DNA from: BB31 sp964582525
GTDB taxonomy: Bacteria; Pseudomonadota; Gammaproteobacteria; Beggiatoales; Beggiatoaceae
Assembly (NCBI GenBank): GCA_964582525.1
Contig: CAZOSP010000073.1
Coordinates: 1-20,286 of the forward strand
Direction: 5' to 3'
DNA: 20,286 nt
The notes under the pieces were generated by a model. The model was not told the DNA's origin. It worked only from the letters and a program-made list of their open reading frames with translations, and did no database searches. The position numbers were made by a program, and so were the translations under genes. Of the stretch, positions 13,282-20,286 are shown one piece after another (the stretch's first letter is position 1; each line of letters begins with the position of its first letter).

Positions 13282-14808
13282 CTAAGCCACCTGCAACCGC
13301 TGCACACGCGCATCCAACAAACCCTGCGCCGCCATTTCCGCATACACAGCCGCAACCGCTTGCTCAATCGGCTCCATAGGATGCTCGCCATTCGGTTGAA
13401 TGCCCGCCGCTTCCAACTGTTCCCAAGGTTCGTAACCGATTTTAGAACACAGCACCGCCTCGCAGCCCGCCAGTGTTTTGATGGTTTTCTGCAACACCGT
13501 TTCGCCATCGCCGCAGGTGTCGCCGCCTTCGCAATACTGCCCGACTTTGCGATGCCCAATAAAACGCACATCGGGTTTGACCGGCTCGCCCACCGGGAAA
13601 GCTTCGTAAATTAAAAACTCTTTGGCATGACCAAAATGTTGATTAATCACCCCGCCGCCGCTGCTGGCAACTGCCATTAATACGGGGCGGGTTGTGACGG
13701 CTTGCTGGGAACGCTTGCGGATACCAATAGACGACAAAGCCACAAAAGTTTCCCCCGTCTGCGCCTTCTGCGCCTGCCGATTGGCTTCAATACTGGCTTG
13801 ATAATCCTTACGTTTCTGCATGGCAGCGGCGTAATCGATGTCCATTAACTCGACTTTATCCATCGTAAACTCATCGCCGCGATCTTCGCCCAACATGCCC
13901 ACCGCATCGGCGCGACATTGGCGACAGTGGCGCATCATATTCATGTCGCCGGCGCATTGGTCTTGCAGGTGTTGCAACTCCTCATGGGTGGGACCGCGCT
14001 GTCCCATGATGCCGTAAAAAGTGCCATGCTCGGCTTCGGCAATCAGCGGCATGACATTGTGCAAAAACGCGCCTTTGGCTTTCACCACTTTGCTGACTTC
14101 TGCCAGATGCTGGTCGTTGACACCGGGAATCATGACGGAATTGACTTTGACCAACACACCGCGCTCGGTGAGCATTTCTAAGCCTTTTTGTTGCTGTTCG
14201 ATGAGAATTTCTGCGGCTTTGCGCCCTTTGACGCGGCGATTATTCCAAAAAATCCACGGATAAATTTTCGCCCCCACGTCGGGATCGACGCAATTAATCG
14301 TGATAGTGACGTGATCGATATTGTGTTTGCACAATTCTTCCACTTGTTCGGGCAAAGACAGCCCGTTAGTGGATACACATAGCTTGATGTCAGGGGCTTT
14401 TTCCGTCAGTTGGCGGAAGGTGTCAAAAGTGCGCTGAGGATTGGCTAAAGGATCGCCAGGACCGGCGATGCCAAGTACCGTCATTTGCGGAATATTCGCT
14501 GCCACCGCCATGACTTTTTTCACCGCCTGATCCGGGGTGAGCAACTCAGAAACGACACCAGGGCGGGATTCGTTGGCGCAGTCATATTTACGATTGCAAT
14601 AATGACACTGAATATTGCAGGCGGGCGCGACGGCGACGTGCATCCGTGCGTAATGATGATGCGCCTCTTCGGAATAACAGGGATGATCCTGCACTTTGGC
14701 GCGGATATGTTCGGGCAGATGTGCCAATTTATCATTGCTGCTGCCGCAGCCCGACGCGCTACAACCGCTCTCTTTGGACTCCTGTCCAAGCACTTTTAAT
14801 TCGACCAT
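13282..14808 (-). CDS. nifB: NifB, radical SAM FeMo-cofactor core synthase
   Basis: NifB fuses two [4Fe-4S] units with a carbide and sulfur to make NifB-co, the core of FeMo-cofactor. The 508-residue protein has the full two-domain plan. The radical SAM domain holds C64-x3-C68-x2-C71 (ACNIQCHYCN), followed by GIAGPGDPLANP and CVSTNGLSLP. Extra cysteines come from the N-terminal region and the MRHCRQCRADAVG block. The C-terminal NifX/NafY-like domain starts near residue 380 (VLMAVASSGGGVINQHFGHA) and includes YCEGGDTCGDGE and AVLCSKIGYEPW. The start ATG at 14806-14808 has a strong GGAGG seven bases upstream. It heads the nif operon and is preceded by a sigma-54 promoter with NifA-type sites. 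Confidence 0.98.
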   Translation of the reverse strand: MVELKVLGQESKESGCSASGCGSSNDKLAHLPEHIRAKVQDHPCYSEEAHHHYARMHVAVAPACNIQCHYCNRKYDCANESRPGVVSELLTPDQAVKKVMAVAANIPQMTVLGIAGPGDPLANPQRTFDTFRQLTEKAPDIKLCVSTNGLSLPEQVEELCKHNIDHVTITINCVDPDVGAKIYPWIFWNNRRVKGRKAAEILIEQQQKGLEMLTERGVLVKVNSVMIPGVNDQHLAEVSKVVKAKGAFLHNVMPLIAEAEHGTFYGIMGQRGPTHEELQHLQDQCAGDMNMMRHCRQCRADAVGMLGEDRGDEFTMDKVELMDIDYAAAMQKRKDYQASIEANRQAQKAQTGETFVALSSIGIRKRSQQAVTTRPVLMAVASSGGGVINQHFGHAKEFLIYEAFPVGEPVKPDVRFIGHRKVGQYCEGGDTCGDGETVLQKTIKTLAGCEAVLCSKIGYEPWEQLEAAGIQPNGEHPMEPIEQAVAAVYAEMAAQGLLDARVQRLQVA

Positions 14809-14853
14809 GTTGCTGCCTCCGACACTTGTTAATCTTTTGCTAGGAGGCTCTAT

Positions 14854-14869
14854 CGCAAGCTGTGTGCCT
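14854..14869 (-). promoter_or_regulatory. Sigma-54 (-24/-12) promoter of nifB
   Basis: On the minus strand the site reads AGGCACACAGCTTGCG, matching the consensus TGGCAC-N5-TTGCW at all core positions. The invariant GG (14867-14868) and GC (14855-14856) are ten bases apart as required. Predicted transcription starts at about 14843, some 35 bases before the nifB ATG. Mismatches are only at the flanking first and last bases. Confidence 0.75.
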
Positions 14870-14931
14870 GCCTAAAATTTGAACTTAAGTATTTGTTTTA
14901 TCAATGATAAAAAAATATTGTTAGAGAAAAA

Positions 14932-14947
14932 TGTAAGCTCTGTGACA
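14932..14947. promoter_or_regulatory. NifA-type upstream activator site 1
   Basis: TGT (14932-14934), ten bases, then ACA (14945-14947) is the NifA enhancer signature. It lies about 97 bases upstream of the predicted nifB start, within the normal range. The motif is short, so its value comes from its position next to a sigma-54 promoter and a second site. Confidence 0.6.
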
Positions 14948-14964
14948 GAACATTGGGCGGCGAT

Positions 14965-14980
14965 TGTGTGGTTGCTGACA
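14965..14980. promoter_or_regulatory. NifA-type upstream activator site 2
   Basis: A second TGT-N10-ACA (TGT at 14965-14967, ACA at 14978-14980) lies 33 bases beyond the first, about three helical turns, so both could bind NifA on the same face. An AT-rich stretch with TATCAA (14899-14904) between sites and promoter could bend DNA or bind IHF, but matches the IHF consensus only partly. Confidence 0.55.
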
Positions 14981-15038
14981 AAGCCATCTCGGATGGCAGC
15001 AGGCTGCCCCTCTGGGAGCGGTTTAGCCGTTATCCTGA

Positions 15039-15067
15039 TTGCATCACGGCTAGAATACGCTTACTAT
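15039..15067 (+). promoter_or_regulatory. Possible sigma-70 promoter of the NLR-like gene
   Basis: TTGCAT (15039-15044) and TACTAT (15062-15067) are 17 bases apart, matching four of six bases at each element or slightly better. A start at about 15074 would leave a 28-base leader before the ATG at 15102. No strong ribosome-binding site is visible, suggesting weak translation. Confidence 0.4.
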
Positions 15068-15101
15068 TTTGGTTATTTTTCCGCTACCTAAGCCTACATC
15101 T

Positions 15102-18100
15102 ATGCCTAAACTGTCTCTGTTTATTTCTTCCCCCGGCGATGTCAATGAAGAGCGCGTGATTGCGGCGCGGGTGATTGCGCGAATCGCTGAAGAATTTGCC
15201 CGCCGCGTCACCTTAGAACCGATTTTCTGGGAACATGAGCCGATGCTCATGACCGAAACTTTCCAGACGCAAATACTACCTCCTTCGCAAGCCGATATTT
15301 TTATTGGTATTTTATGGGCGCGTATCGGTACGCGCTTGCCGGCGAATATCACTCGTGCGGATGGCAGTCGCTATGCGTCTGGCTCTGAGTTTGAATTTGA
15401 AGATGCCTGGGCCGGCTTTGAAAAAACCGGTCTGCCTGAAATTCTGATTTATCGCAAAACCGCCAAGCCGCTGATAACGCCGGATATGCCCGATTTTGCC
15501 GCTCGCATGGCTCAGAAAGAGGCGTTAGATGCGTTTGCGCGTCAATGGTTCCAGGATGAGGAAGGCTCTTTTATTGCGGCGTTTAATCCGTTTGAAAATC
15601 TTGCCGAGTTTGAAGTGCGTTTAGAAGCGCATTTACGCAAGCTGCTGTTGCGGCGTTTTCCCTCTGATGATGCGGACACCCATGTGCGTCATATCACCTG
15701 GCATGATGGCTCTCCGTTTCGTGGCTTGGGGTTTTTTGAGGCACACCACGCGCCGATATTTTTTGGGCGTACACGGGTGATCAGCGAGGTGTTGGGCGCG
15801 TTGCGCAAAAATGCTTTGGAAGCGCATCCTTTTATCATGCTGTTGGGTATGAGCGGCAGCGGCAAATCTTCGCTGGTACGCGCTGGTGTGTTGCCGATGC
15901 TCACCCAAGCTGGTGTGATAGAAGGCGTGGCGGCGTGGCGGCAGGCGATTTTGCGCCCTAGCGATTGCGGGGCGGATTTACTAGAAGGTTTTAGCAAGTG
16001 CCTATTTGCCCCGCAAGGGCTGCCGCAAAATCCGGCATTGGCGCAGCATAGTCAGGCGTTGAATACCTTGTTGCAAACGTTTTTGCGCGCCCAAGCATGG
16101 CGCGACATGCCTGCCCGTGCGACTGAGTATGCGCATTTAGAACAAGCCATTTCGCAGTTTATTAGCGACTGTTTGCTGCAAGCCGAGCAAGCAGTCGGCG
16201 TGCAAGCCGGGCAGGTGCGTTTAGTGCTGGTCGTTGAGCAGTTTGAAGAACTGTTTTTGCAAGAAAACATGACGTGGGTGATGCGCAAAACCTTTGTGGA
16301 TTTAATCTATTTGCTGGTTCGCAGTAAGCTGTGTTGGGTAATAGCCACCTTGCGCAGCGATTTGTTTTACCGCTGCGCTGAGTTGCCGGTGCTGGCTAAG
16401 TTGTTAGAAGGCAGTGGGCAGTATTTGCTCACTGCACCGAATATCGGCGAATTAACCCAAATGATTCGCCTTCCGGCTTTTGCCGCCGGTCTGCAATTTG
16501 AAACCCATCCGCGCACCCAAGAGCGGCTTGATGATGTGCTGTTGCAGTTGATGCTCGACAATCCCGAAAGCCTTGCTTTACTTAGTTTTACCCTAGATGC
16601 CCTGTATGAAAAACGCGACGCACACGGCTATTTGACGTTTGCCGCTTATGAGCAGCTTGGCGGTCTCGAAGGGGCTTTGGCGCGCCGCGCTGAAGACGTA
16701 TTTCAACAAGTAAGCGTTCAAGCGCAAGCGCGATTTTCCACCTTAATGCGTACTTTAATCACGGTGAGTAGCAATGATGCTACGCCGATTTGCGGGCGGC
16801 GTTTTTTATACACCGATGAAAAATTCGATAAGGCTTTGCAAGAGTTATTAGATGCCCTTGCCGATGCCGGGCTGATTGTCATTGGGCAGGACTCCGACGG
16901 CGTGGCGATAGCGCGTATTGCACACAATGCCCTGCTGCAACATTGGCCCCGTTTGTCGCATTGGTTACAGGAAAACCAACATTTGCTACGCATGAGGGTA
17001 CGTTTGAAGGATGCCGCTAGACATTGGCACGAGGAGGCGCGAGCCGCAGAGTTTTTATTAAGCGAAGGTCGTACACTCAGCAATAGCAAAGCCTTGCTGC
17101 ATCAGTGGAGCGACGCGCTTGATCCTTATGTGATTGAATATATTGAAGCGTCTCATGCCAATCTGGAGCAGCAAAAAATCGCAGCAAGACATAAAGCGGA
17201 GCGTAAATTGCGCCAGAGTCGCTATTTGCTCATCAGTTTTGGATTCTTAACCCTATTCGCGCTGATCGGCAGTGTTTATGGCTATTTGGGGCAGCAAGCA
17301 GCGCAACGACAGGCGCGTATCGCTGAACAAGCCAAACGCACTGCCGAACAACATGCGGCTGAGGCTCAAGTATCAGCCATGCTGGCACAACAAGAAAAGT
17401 ATCTGGCACAGCGCACGCAATCGCAATTTTTAGTCTCCCTGTCGCAACAACAAACCGCACAAGGCAATGCGGTCAATGGTGTATTGCTGGCACTTGAAGC
17501 CCTGCCGCGCAATATCCTCAAAGCCACGCGCCCTTATTTGGTCGAAGCCGAAATCGCTTTGCGCGAGGCGTTGGCGCAACTGCGCGAACATCTGATTTTG
17601 CGTGGACACACGGATGCCGTGTGGAATCTCAGTTTCAGTCCAGACGGCGCGTATTTACTCAGCGCGGCTGACGATCACACAGCGCGTCTATGGGATGCGC
17701 GGACGGGGCAGCCGTTGCGCGTTTTTCAAGGGCATACACATCAAGTTTGGCACGCCAAATTCAATCCACAGCAAGACCGCATACTGACTGCCTCGTTAGA
17801 TCGTACAGCCCGTTTATGGGACCCCAGCAGCGACCAAGAGTTACTGATATTACAAGGGCATGAAGGCGAACTCTATTTCGCCGATTGGAGTCCCGATGGC
17901 AGCAAAATCGTCACCGCCTCGGCAGATAAAACCCTGCGTTTATGGGACGCGCAAAGTGGTCGCTTACTGCACCTGCTGCGCGGACATCAAGCGGCTGTTT
18001 TGAATGCAGATTTCAGCCCTGACGGAAAATGGTTAGTCAGTGCTTCGCGGGATCACACCGCCCGTCTTTGGGAGGTCGCAACAGGTGAATTGCTACAGAC

Positions 18101-19724
18101 TCTCACCGGACATAGCCAGGACTTAAATCACGCGATTTTTCATCCCGACGGCACACGTATCATCAGCGACTCAGAAGACGGCAGCGTGCGTTTATGGCAA
18201 CTCATGCCTAACCTCGGCAAGCAGCAGGGCGTTGCAGAACCGCTGCCCACCTATCAACTGTTGCGCACACTAAAACATAGCCAAGCAAACAAACTCATCG
18301 GCGTGGCTATCAGTCCTAACGGTCAGTATTTGTTAAGCTATGCCACCGATAAAACCGCACATCTGTGGGATTTTCAAGGCAACTTACTGCACATTTTTTA
18401 TGGGCATGAACATGTCATTACCGATGCCCAGTTTAGTCACGACAGTCAATCAGTGATCAGCGTCTCGAAAGACCGCAGCTTGCGCCTATGGCGTGTCACA
18501 GACGGGGCGCAAATCGGCATTATGGCGGGGCATACAGCAGCCATTCAAGCTTTAGCTCTCAGTCCGGATAACCGCCAAATCGCCACCGCCTCAGCCGATC
18601 ACAGCGTGCGTTTATGGCATCATCAACCAACCGGACACTTAGCCATACTAGACGGACATCGAGAAGAATTACGCCAACTGCAATTCAGTGACAACGAGCA
18701 GCGTTTTTTGACTTTATCCGATCAACTTGCGCAAGTCTGGGACAGCGTGAGCCAAAAGCGGCTTGCCGCTTTTAGCGCAGAACAAGAGCTGTTATATAGC
18801 GGCGTATTAAGTCCCGATGGCAAAACCCTACTCATCAGCCAAAGCGATGATTTTTTATATGTATGGAATGTCGATAGCGGCGCATTACAAGCCCGCTACG
18901 CCGTCAAAGCCGATGCCGTTATTGCCGTCAAATTTAATCATCAGGGCAACCAATGGCTGACCATCAGCATGAACGGCAAAGCCCATTTGTGGCAAGCCGA
19001 CGGCACTGCCACAGACCTCATCGGTCATCAAGACTCCATCATCGCTGCCTACTTCAGCCCCGATGACCAGCGTCTCATCAGCATCTCTCGTGATCATAAT
19101 GCGATGTTATGGGAAATCCCCAGCGGCAAACCCATCGCCATCCTCAGCGGAGCTAAAGATGCCCTCACTCATGCCGTGTTTTCTGCCGACAGCCGCCGTG
19201 TTTTAACGGTATCCGAAGACGGCGAAGCACGTTTATGGAACGCGCTTAACAGCGAATTATTGCAAATATTTCTGGGGCATGAAGGCGGGATATTTGATGC
19301 TGACTTTAGCCCTGATGGGCGGCGCATTGTCACCGCCTCATGGGATAACAGCATTCGCTTGTGGAATACGGCATCGGGCAAAACCGAAACAGTGTTACGC
19401 GCACACCGCGATTGGGTGACTTTTGTCAGCTTTACCCCAGATGGGCAGCACTTGCTCAGTGCCTCACGCGATGGCAGCGTGCGTCTGTGGGACTTGCCCA
19501 CGCAACGTCAACTCGGTGTGCTCAATCCCTATAGCCACAATCTTGGCAAACCTACTTATAGCCCGCACGGCACCTATTTGCTCACCCAGCAGCCGGACAA
19601 TAAGGTTGTGCTATGGCGTGTCTTATCCTCAACGCAAGCCGTGATCGACTATGCCGAGCAGCATGTACCGCGTCGCCTGACAACTGCACAGCGTTATCAA
19701 TTCTTCTTAGGTAGCACCCAATAA
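15102..19724 (+). CDS. NLR-like protein: DUF4062 - nSTAND1 NTPase - membrane segment - 16 WD40 repeats
   Basis: The 1540-residue protein begins MPKLSLFISSPGDVNEER, a DUF4062 (TIR-like) opening with the conserved SGSEFEFEDA block near residue 105. A STAND-type NTPase follows: Walker A GMSGSGKS (249-256), Walker B-like LVLVVEQFEELF (from 374), and LRSDLFYR (417-424). Next come a helical/winged region with IAHNALLQHWPRLSHWL, one membrane helix at about 708-729, a Gln/Ala-rich coiled coil to about 800, and 16 WD40 repeats (about 830-1510), each ending in variants of RLWD. The end, VPRRLTTAQRYQFFL, is typical of nSTAND-WD40 proteins. STAND proteins oligomerise when their sensor repeats bind a ligand; WD40 would be the sensor and DUF4062 the effector. 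Role in phage defence or cell death is inferred. The ATG at 15102 is preferred over a TTG at 15069. Confidence 0.9.
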   Translation: MPKLSLFISSPGDVNEERVIAARVIARIAEEFARRVTLEPIFWEHEPMLMTETFQTQILPPSQADIFIGILWARIGTRLPANITRADGSRYASGSEFEFEDAWAGFEKTGLPEILIYRKTAKPLITPDMPDFAARMAQKEALDAFARQWFQDEEGSFIAAFNPFENLAEFEVRLEAHLRKLLLRRFPSDDADTHVRHITWHDGSPFRGLGFFEAHHAPIFFGRTRVISEVLGALRKNALEAHPFIMLLGMSGSGKSSLVRAGVLPMLTQAGVIEGVAAWRQAILRPSDCGADLLEGFSKCLFAPQGLPQNPALAQHSQALNTLLQTFLRAQAWRDMPARATEYAHLEQAISQFISDCLLQAEQAVGVQAGQVRLVLVVEQFEELFLQENMTWVMRKTFVDLIYLLVRSKLCWVIATLRSDLFYRCAELPVLAKLLEGSGQYLLTAPNIGELTQMIRLPAFAAGLQFETHPRTQERLDDVLLQLMLDNPESLALLSFTLDALYEKRDAHGYLTFAAYEQLGGLEGALARRAEDVFQQVSVQAQARFSTLMRTLITVSSNDATPICGRRFLYTDEKFDKALQELLDALADAGLIVIGQDSDGVAIARIAHNALLQHWPRLSHWLQENQHLLRMRVRLKDAARHWHEEARAAEFLLSEGRTLSNSKALLHQWSDALDPYVIEYIEASHANLEQQKIAARHKAERKLRQSRYLLISFGFLTLFALIGSVYGYLGQQAAQRQARIAEQAKRTAEQHAAEAQVSAMLAQQEKYLAQRTQSQFLVSLSQQQTAQGNAVNGVLLALEALPRNILKATRPYLVEAEIALREALAQLREHLILRGHTDAVWNLSFSPDGAYLLSAADDHTARLWDARTGQPLRVFQGHTHQVWHAKFNPQQDRILTASLDRTARLWDPSSDQELLILQGHEGELYFADWSPDGSKIVTASADKTLRLWDAQSGRLLHLLRGHQAAVLNADFSPDGKWLVSASRDHTARLWEVATGELLQTLTGHSQDLNHAIFHPDGTRIISDSEDGSVRLWQLMPNLGKQQGVAEPLPTYQLLRTLKHSQANKLIGVAISPNGQYLLSYATDKTAHLWDFQGNLLHIFYGHEHVITDAQFSHDSQSVISVSKDRSLRLWRVTDGAQIGIMAGHTAAIQALALSPDNRQIATASADHSVRLWHHQPTGHLAILDGHREELRQLQFSDNEQRFLTLSDQLAQVWDSVSQKRLAAFSAEQELLYSGVLSPDGKTLLISQSDDFLYVWNVDSGALQARYAVKADAVIAVKFNHQGNQWLTISMNGKAHLWQADGTATDLIGHQDSIIAAYFSPDDQRLISISRDHNAMLWEIPSGKPIAILSGAKDALTHAVFSADSRRVLTVSEDGEARLWNALNSELLQIFLGHEGGIFDADFSPDGRRIVTASWDNSIRLWNTASGKTETVLRAHRDWVTFVSFTPDGQHLLSASRDGSVRLWDLPTQRQLGVLNPYSHNLGKPTYSPHGTYLLTQQPDNKVVLWRVLSSTQAVIDYAEQHVPRRLTTAQRYQFFLGSTQ

Positions 19725-19730
19725 TGAAAC

Positions 19731-19843
19731 CGCCGTGAGCTTGACGAGACGAAGATGTAGGGCGGATTAAGCGCAGCGTATCCGCCGTGAGCTTGACAGG
19801 GCGAAGATGTAGGCGGATTAAGCGCAGCGTATCCGCCGTGAGC
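19731..19843. repeat. 51/52-bp tandem repeat, two copies plus part of a third
   Basis: Units start at 19731, 19783 and 19834, each with CGCCGTGAGC. Units one and two continue through GAAGATGTAG to GGCGGATTAAGCGCAGCGTA. GGCGGAT and ATCCGCC form a seven-base stem in each full unit. It begins six bases after the NLR-like stop and a related single copy is at 2980-3005. It may act as a 3' mRNA structure. Confidence 0.85.
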
Positions 19844-19846
19844 CTC

Positions 19847-20285
19847 ATGAAAACGCTTGCCACAATTGCCGACAATGCTGGCAAGTTCATTACCCTTATG
19901 CCCGCCAACCGCAAAGAAGTAACAGATTTCATGGCACGCCTGCGTGAGGGTGAAAGCATTGAGTGGGAAGAAGAATACGAGGTCGAAGAGAGCCGTAAAA
20001 AAGGCAAAACAAATCGCTATCGTCTGTATGGCGGAGCGCGTAGCCGCGAGGACTATCGTATTGTTTAGGTGCCTAGTTCCGCCAAAGCCGAACAAGATGC
20101 AAAGCGGCGGAAAAAGGCAATTCATAGCTTTTCTTCAAGTAGACATTATAGAAGAATCAAAGACACGCGAGGTTCAGGTCGGAAAAGGCCGCCCCGGACT
20201 CAATACTCGTTATGAAAGCGTGACAGAAATCAGCCAAGTAGATACCGTCTCTCAAGTCAAGCATTATTTTACAAGGAAAGTGTAA
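19847..20285 (+). pseudogene. Degraded IS1634-family transposase fragment
   Basis: The first frame (MKTLATIADN, then AGKFITLMPANRKEVTDFMA, then GARSREDYRIV) matches the catalytic middle of IS1634-type DDE transposases, where a VLPxTRKE motif and a GYRIVW segment occur. A TAG at 20066-20068 stands where tryptophan (TGG) is usual, and the same frame continues VPSSAKAEQDAKRRKKAI, also typical. Near 20110 the reading shifts to another frame giving VGKGRPGLNTRYESVTE, the GRPGPxTRY motif of the family, which ends in TAA at 20283-20285. The 5' end is missing and an internal deletion is likely between the last blocks. It is a non-functional remnant directly behind the tandem repeat. Confidence 0.75.
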
Positions 20286-20286
20286 A

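Noticed and set aside
12949..13614. A 221-residue plus-strand open frame across fdxN and the end of nifB
   Set aside because: It is antisense to two well-recognised genes, with composition produced by their codon use and no family resemblance.
17588..19625. Regularly spaced repeats resembling an array at nucleotide level
   Set aside because: Period is about 126 bases and follows the reading frame of WD40 blades; there are no identical short repeats with unique spacers, so it is not CRISPR.
19582..20125. Two minus-strand frames of about 140 residues containing YAALNPP segments
   Set aside because: They are translations of the tandem repeat and the antisense of the transposase remnant.

Overview
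The window reads as accessory chromosome of a diazotrophic gammaproteobacterium. A sulfur-oxidising, Thiotrichales/Beggiatoa-like host is my guess from the mix of nif genes, Rhs remnants, tolQ/gspJ and many short palindromic repeats, but no marker gene fixes the taxon. Nearly all genes up to position 14808 lie on the minus strand. The exceptions are a two-gene iron-related operon (4839-5560) and, at the right end, one very large plus-strand gene and a transposase remnant.

Layout, left to right. 1-1130: a decayed Rhs C-terminus with its AT-rich variable tip and a possible small immunity partner. 1283-2754: thiD (thiamin pyrimidine kinase) and a zinc-ribbon Nudix hydrolase. 3015-4299: gspJ (type II secretion minor pseudopilin) overlapping tolQ. 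4300-4838: repeat-rich intergenic DNA ending in a strong Fur box. 4839-5560: a small unknown protein and a ferritin-like DUF2202 protein. 5561-5983: a cluster of hairpin repeats and a weak attC-like end. 5984-7700: an AT-rich cytosine-5 restriction-modification pair. 7753-8413: a sulfotransferase broken by one extra base.

8617-14808 is a nitrogen-fixation cluster read leftward in this order: nifB, a 2[4Fe-4S] ferredoxin (fdxN type), nifO-like, flavodiiron protein, [2Fe-2S] ferredoxin, FeSII/Shethna-type ferredoxin, nifQ, an unknown protein, a NifZ-family protein and a small cysteine-rich protein. The backbone nifB-fdxN-nifO-nifQ matches the minor nif cluster of Azotobacter as I remember it. 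Between nifO and nifQ sit an oxygen-reducing flavodiiron protein and a homologue of the FeSII protein that shields nitrogenase from oxygen, so the cluster combines FeMo-cofactor assembly, electron supply and oxygen protection. Upstream of nifB there is a good sigma-54 -24/-12 element and two TGT-N10-ACA NifA-type sites.

Divergent from nifB, 15102-19724 encodes a 1540-residue NLR-like protein: DUF4062 (TIR-like) N-terminus, nSTAND1-type P-loop NTPase, one membrane segment, a coiled coil and 16 WD40 repeats. This is the best candidate in the window for a poorly described conflict/defence system. It is followed by a 51/52-bp tandem repeat and a degraded IS1634-like transposase that runs to the window end. 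No rRNA, tRNA or CRISPR array was seen.
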